Source of the DNA: UBA1367 sp040268355
GTDB taxonomy: Bacteria > Actinomycetota > Coriobacteriia > Coriobacteriales > Atopobiaceae
DNA: 8,748 nucleotides
Assembly (NCBI GenBank): GCA_040268355.1
Contig: JAWRIT010000005.1
Coordinates: 1-8,748 of the forward strand
Reading direction: 5' to 3'
In this document: positions 5,596 to 8,748 of the stretch, one piece after another
Layout: every line of letters starts with the position of its first letter
How positions within the stretch are numbered: position 1 is the first letter of the stretch
The notes under the pieces: model-generated
The model's input: only the letters and a program-made list of their open reading frames with translations
What the model was told of the DNA's origin: nothing
Database searches by the model: none
Made by a program: the position numbers and the translations under genes

Positions 5596-5656
5596 AAAAA
5601 TACAGTATTGAAATCAAAGTGCTCCGGATAATGGTGTAATATACTATGGAGAGAAT

Positions 5657-5710
5657 ATGAAGAATAACATAGAAACAAATTCACATATACATTTTGGCAA
5701 TGAGAAGTAG
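5657..5710 (+). CDS. Possible 17-residue leader peptide
   Basis: ATG at 5657 follows GGAGAG by three bases and encodes MKNNIETNSHIHFGNEK. Overlapping micro-ORFs follow at 5700-5765 (21 codons) and 5749-5805 (18 codons) in other frames. A TATACT box (5640-5645) lies just upstream without a good -35. It may be a leader peptide, or part of a decayed AT-rich gene broken into frames. Confidence 0.2.
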   Translation: MKNNIETNSHIHFGNEK

Positions 5711-5778
5711 AAAAGAAATAGCAGGAAATAGGATTTACAACGAACTGAATGGATGCAGAGAATAAAAATAAATATACA

Positions 5779-5807
5779 CTTCACAACTACCTAAAATACT
5801 TGTGAAG
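5779..5807. promoter_or_regulatory. Operator-like repeat upstream of the aldolase-PTS operon
   Basis: CTTCACAA (5779-5786) and TTGTGAAG (5800-5807) are perfect eight-base inverted arms separated by 13 bp, ending 65 bp before the aldolase start codon. It is the longest exact inverted repeat in the AT-rich block and the best candidate for the site of the operon's regulator. A TAAAAT box (5792-5797) lies in its centre. No regulator gene for it is in the window. Confidence 0.5.
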
Positions 5808-5872
5808 AGTCTCCACAAATAAAGTCGCTAATATAAGCGTTGATAGGAGCGGTTGCGAGAAAGGCGACCAAG

Positions 5873-6493
5873 ATGATCAAGGGGCAATTCCCAAAGGTTA
5901 CCGTGATTTTGCGTGGGTACAACTACGATCAGGTTCGTACGGTTGTGTCATGCCTCGTGGGAAGCAAGCTCGCAGCTGTGGAAGTTGCCATGAACACTCC
6001 TGGAGCGGCAGATATCATCCGTAGCATTTCTCAAGAGTTTGGCGACGAGCTTCTGGTTGGAGCTGGTACCGTCATATCTGCCGAACGTGCTCATGCGGCA
6101 GTCGGTGCAGGGGCGGCCTTTGCGCTTTCTCCCATTTGTTTTACGCAGGAAATCTTTGATATCTGCAAGGCTGCAAGCATGATCACTGTGCCGGCCGCAT
6201 ACTCTCCGAGCGAGGTGTGGCAGATGATCCAGATGGGTGCCGACATCGTTAAGTTGTTTCCCGCTGCTCGTCTAGGAGCTCGTTACTGTGCCGATATCCA
6301 AGCCCCTCTCGGCAGTTTGCCCCTTATGGTTGTCGGTGGCGTCAATGCCGACAACTGCCAGGAGTATTTCGATGCTGGCGCAACCTATGCCGGTATTGGT
6401 TCGGGCATATTCCACCATGAGGACATAGTTGCGATGGATGAGGAGGCGATTCGCGCCTCGATAAAGCACTTTGAGCAAAAGGTGAGGTGGTGA
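5873..6493 (+). CDS. KDPG/KHG-family aldolase (2-dehydro-3-deoxy-phosphogluconate aldolase-like)
   Basis: The 206-residue class I aldolase forms a single TIM barrel. The family splits 2-keto-3-deoxy-6-phospho sugar acids into pyruvate and glyceraldehyde 3-phosphate through a lysine Schiff base. Visible motifs are Arg14 in VILRG, the catalytic Glu37 in VEVAMNTPGA, GAGTV (63-67), the Schiff-base Lys127 in VKLFPA, GGVNADN (about 155-161) and the phosphate-site IGSGIF (175-180). Length is typical (about 200-215). I chose ATG at 5873, with AAGG eight bases upstream. An in-frame TTG at 5840 lacks a ribosome binding site. It is the first gene of the operon and sits two bases before the EIIA gene, so it should act on the product of the sugar taken up by the PTS. 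The usual PG after the sixth strand is PA here (VPAAYSP). Confidence 0.9.
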   Translation: MIKGQFPKVTVILRGYNYDQVRTVVSCLVGSKLAAVEVAMNTPGAADIIRSISQEFGDELLVGAGTVISAERAHAAVGAGAAFALSPICFTQEIFDICKAASMITVPAAYSPSEVWQMIQMGADIVKLFPAARLGARYCADIQAPLGSLPLMVVGGVNADNCQEYFDAGATYAGIGSGIFHHEDIVAMDEEAIRASIKHFEQKVRW

Positions 6494-6495
6494 GC

Positions 6496-6957
6496 ATGGT
6501 GCGGCTGCACATTGACGAGTCTCTCGTACTGTTTGTGGACAACACCGACGATTACCGTGTTGTAGAGCGTGTGATGGCGGGAACCCTCCAAAAGGGTGGC
6601 TTCACCAAAGAGGGCTATGCGCAGGCAGTTCTCACGCGCGAGAGCCAGTATCCCACGGCGCTCGAAGTGGGGGAGTTCAACGTAGCCATACCGCATTGTG
6701 ATGCTAAACACACGATTTCCGACGCTGCCTGCGTGGCCATTCTTCCCCAAGGGATTGCCTGGCCCCGCATGGATGACCCCGATGAGGAGTGCATGGTAAG
6801 AATGGCCATCATGCTGGCTTTTACCAACCCGCACGACCAGATTGAACTGCTTCAGAAGGTCATAGCGTTTATCCAAAACCAGACTTTAGTTGAGCAGCTG
6901 GTTTCGGGCATGTCGGCTGCAGAGATAGCTCGTATTGTCGACACCGCCCTTTCGTAA
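6496..6957 (+). CDS. PTS EIIA component, galactitol (Gat)/fructose-type
   Basis: The 153-residue cytoplasmic phosphocarrier belongs to the PTS_EIIA_2 family. It takes phosphate from HPr onto a histidine and passes it to EIIB. The active site is His67 in the family motif AIPH. The surrounding GEFNVAIPHCD and the later leucine-rich helices (QIELLQKVIAFI) fit the family. The ATG at 6496 lies two bases after the aldolase stop with GAGG eight bases upstream. A GTG at 6487 overlapping the aldolase end is an alternative adding three residues. The tight spacing indicates coupled translation with the aldolase. Confidence 0.88.
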   Translation: MVRLHIDESLVLFVDNTDDYRVVERVMAGTLQKGGFTKEGYAQAVLTRESQYPTALEVGEFNVAIPHCDAKHTISDAACVAILPQGIAWPRMDDPDEECMVRMAIMLAFTNPHDQIELLQKVIAFIQNQTLVEQLVSGMSAAEIARIVDTALS

Positions 6958-6973
6958 GTGCATTACGGCGCCG

Positions 6974-6991
6974 TTGCACGGACGCGTGCAA
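6974..6991 (+). repeat. Hairpin between EIIA and EIIB genes
   Basis: TTGCACG (6974-6980) pairs perfectly with CGTGCAA (6985-6991) around the tetraloop GACG. No T run follows, so it is more likely an mRNA processing or stability element within the operon than a terminator. Confidence 0.5.
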
Positions 6992-7031
6992 ATCATAGGT
7001 TGTACAAGCATTTCGTCGGAAAGGAGCTGTC

Positions 7032-7331
7032 ATGCAGAAGAAGACGGTAATCGTGTGCTGTGGAACCTCCATGATCACCTCGACCGTCGCAACGAACAAG
7101 GTCAAGGAAATCGCCGCAGAAGCTGGATGCCCCGAGCCCCGTATTATTCAGTGCAAGTTCTCGGAGGTGGAGGGCAATCTTGCGTCGAACTCTGTGGACC
7201 TGGTCGTTCCCACGGGCAAGCTCAAGGGTGTTGAGACAGGCAGTGTGCCCGTGGTCCAGGGAACTGCTTTTATCACTGGGATTGGAGAGGCGGCCGCCAG
7301 TAAGGAAATTGCTGACATCCTGAAGGCATAG
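7032..7331 (+). CDS. PTS EIIB component, galactitol (Gat)-type
   Basis: This small 99-residue cytoplasmic protein receives phosphate from EIIA on a cysteine and passes it to the incoming sugar bound by EIIC. The N-terminal VIVCCGTSMITSTVA matches the family's phosphate loop. Cys10, next to Gly11, is the expected phosphorylation site, and Cys9 before it is an extra cysteine. Length is normal for a free-standing GatB (about 95 residues). AAGGAG lies just upstream of the ATG. It is separated from the EIIA gene by 74 bp containing a hairpin. Confidence 0.9.
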   Translation: MQKKTVIVCCGTSMITSTVATNKVKEIAAEAGCPEPRIIQCKFSEVEGNLASNSVDLVVPTGKLKGVETGSVPVVQGTAFITGIGEAAASKEIADILKA

Positions 7332-7456
7332 GCAATCCTTCTTTTGCTGCTCCGAGCTAGTTAACGCTCGAGTTGGCAAGGACAGCGACTGCATCAAAGG
7401 AAGGTAGTGAGGAGCACAGGGCAGCCAATTGTATGGCTCGCCCGAAGGAGGCTGCT

Positions 7457-8725
7457 GTGAACGAAGCGATAGTAACCGCCCTGCAAACAATTGCGGGCAT
7501 TGGTCCCATGGGCATGATGCCCATCATCATCTTGATCCTTGGTTTGATTTTTCGGGTTAAAGCCAACGTACTTCTCAAGTCGGCGCTTATGGTCGGCATC
7601 GGCTTTGCTGGCGTCAACATCGTGATCAACTGGTTTGTGGCGCAGGTGGCCCCGAGTGTGTCGGCAATGGTGGACAACTGGGGCATCCAGACCTCCATCA
7701 TGGATGTGGGTTGGCCTGCCCGCGCTGCCGCCACCTGGGCCACTCCGCTTGCGGCTGTAATCGTGTTTGTGGTGTTGGGCGTCAATGTGCTCATGCTTGC
7801 CACCAAGCTGACCAAGACGGTCATGGTTGACTTTTGGTCCTATAACCACTTCATCTTTACGGGTGCTCTGATTTGGATTGTGACCGAAAACGCATTCCTT
7901 TCGGTTGCTGGTTCCGCCATCGACGCCGCGATCACCTTCGTTATTGCCGATTGGACGACTCCTGTCGTCGAGGACTACTTCGAGCTCGAGGGAGTCAACT
8001 TCCCCACCTCAAACTCGGTGATCTGGGCTCCTATTGCCTTTGTCCTCAACAAGCTGTGGGATGTGATTCCCGGCATCAACAAGCTCGACGCCTCGCCTAG
8101 CGGCATCAAAGAGCGCTTTGGCTTTATGGGTGAGCCTATGTTCATGGGCTTTATCATCGGCGCTGGTATTTCCCTGCTCGCTATGGACGCCCCTACGACC
8201 GTCATCACTGTGGCAATGAGCACCTCTGCCACCATGGTCCTGACCCCCAAAATGATGCAAATCCTGATGGAAGGCCTTCTTCCCTTTGCTGATGCGGTCA
8301 AGACCACGCTCTCCAAGCGCTTCCCGGACTCCAATTTCACCATGGGCATCGACGCAGCGCTTACCATTGCCAACGACTCTGCCATCACTGTGGGTATCAT
8401 CATGGTTCCCATCACCCTGCTTTTGGCAGCCGTGCTTCCGGGCAACAAGTTGCTTCCTATTGCCGACATCGCTTACCAGGCAATGTGGCTGAGCGCATGG
8501 CCCTGCGCCTTTAGCAAGGGCAATGTGGTTCGCGGCCTGCTTTCGACCGTCGTGATCACTTGTGTTGTTCTGTGGATTGGAACCGCGCTGGCGCCGACGC
8601 ACACCGCCCTGGCCGTCGCAGGGGGCTTTACGCTGCCTGAGGGAATGGCCCTCATCTCGACCGAGGACGCTGGCGAGCACCTAGTTGGCTTCCTCTTGTC
8701 AATGCTTGCTTCCTTGTTTGCGTAG
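7457..8725 (+). CDS. PTS EIIC permease component, galactitol (Gat)-type
   Basis: The 422-residue membrane protein forms the sugar channel and binding site of the PTS. It has many hydrophobic segments, starting with GIGPMGMMPIIILILGLIF, the typical opening of GatC-family permeases. Others include WATPLAAVIVFVVLGVNVLM, the long FIFTGALIWIVTENAFLSV region, FMGFIIGAGISLLA, AITVGIIMVPITLLLAAVLP and a C-terminal helix. I chose GTG at 7457 because a perfect AAGGAGG lies five bases upstream and the protein then begins VNEAIVTALQTIAG, as relatives do. An open TTG at 7373 would add 28 hydrophilic residues without a ribosome binding site. The substrate is unknown; the partner aldolase points to a sugar acid or amino-sugar acid rather than galactitol. 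Confidence 0.9.
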   Translation: MNEAIVTALQTIAGIGPMGMMPIIILILGLIFRVKANVLLKSALMVGIGFAGVNIVINWFVAQVAPSVSAMVDNWGIQTSIMDVGWPARAAATWATPLAAVIVFVVLGVNVLMLATKLTKTVMVDFWSYNHFIFTGALIWIVTENAFLSVAGSAIDAAITFVIADWTTPVVEDYFELEGVNFPTSNSVIWAPIAFVLNKLWDVIPGINKLDASPSGIKERFGFMGEPMFMGFIIGAGISLLAMDAPTTVITVAMSTSATMVLTPKMMQILMEGLLPFADAVKTTLSKRFPDSNFTMGIDAALTIANDSAITVGIIMVPITLLLAAVLPGNKLLPIADIAYQAMWLSAWPCAFSKGNVVRGLLSTVVITCVVLWIGTALAPTHTALAVAGGFTLPEGMALISTEDAGEHLVGFLLSMLASLFA

Positions 8726-8748
8726 CAGCCATACCTGTGTGGGACGAG

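Larger units (their letters stand above)
4744..5872. other. Long intergenic region between tetR and the aldolase gene
   Basis: No established gene lies in these 1.1 kb. The left part holds the tetR promoter, a hairpin cluster and tandem palindromes (4812-5061). The middle (5062-5560) holds a weak 55-codon frame, a GT repeat near 5180 and a nine-G run, with frames that break repeatedly, which suggests decayed DNA. The right part (about 5570-5830) is AT-rich: 71 of the 240 bases in 5581-5820 are G or C. It has inverted repeats and micro-ORFs and probably the promoter of the aldolase-PTS operon. Confidence 0.5.

Overview
The window looks like chromosomal DNA of a high-GC, Gram-positive anaerobe. 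My best guess is a member of the Coriobacteriia (Olsenella/Collinsella/Atopobium-like). This is inferred from gene types and style (a DrrAB-like exporter, a galactitol-family PTS, strong AGGAGG-type ribosome binding sites, GTG starts, a tRNA with encoded CCA). No marker gene confirms it.

Layout. Bases 1-458 hold no gene I can support: a 106-bp element with 13-bp inverted ends, a strong hairpin and one copy of a 23-bp dispersed repeat. Bases 459-1478 (minus) encode a divergent fold-type-II PLP enzyme of the cysteine synthase group. A tRNA-Gly(TCC) lies at 1698-1771 (plus). Bases 1827-4743 (minus) form a TetR-controlled exporter operon: tetR, a perfect 10-bp hairpin, an ABC ATPase and two six-helix permeases, with the last three genes joined by ATGA overlaps. 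Two matching 24-bp operator-like sites, one at the tetR promoter and one before the ATPase, suggest that the regulator controls both itself and the pump.

Bases 4744-5872 are a 1.1-kb stretch without an established gene, in two parts. The GC-rich part (4812-5061) is crowded with hairpins, including three tandem 23-24 bp palindromes and a second, inverted copy of the 23-bp repeat. A weak 55-codon reading frame follows. The second part (about 5570-5830) is only about 30% GC, carries inverted repeats and a chain of overlapping micro-ORFs, and leads into the next operon.

Bases 5873-8725 (plus) encode a KDPG-family aldolase and the EIIA, EIIB and EIIC subunits of a galactitol-family phosphotransferase system. 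Together they suggest uptake and phosphorylation of a sugar acid or related substrate, with later cleavage to pyruvate and a phosphorylated aldehyde. The substrate cannot be read from this window. The operon may continue past the right edge.

The points most worth following up are the paired TetR operators, the hairpin/tandem-palindrome cluster, the Gat-type PTS paired with a KDPG-type aldolase, and the PLP enzyme lacking the usual SGN asparagine.
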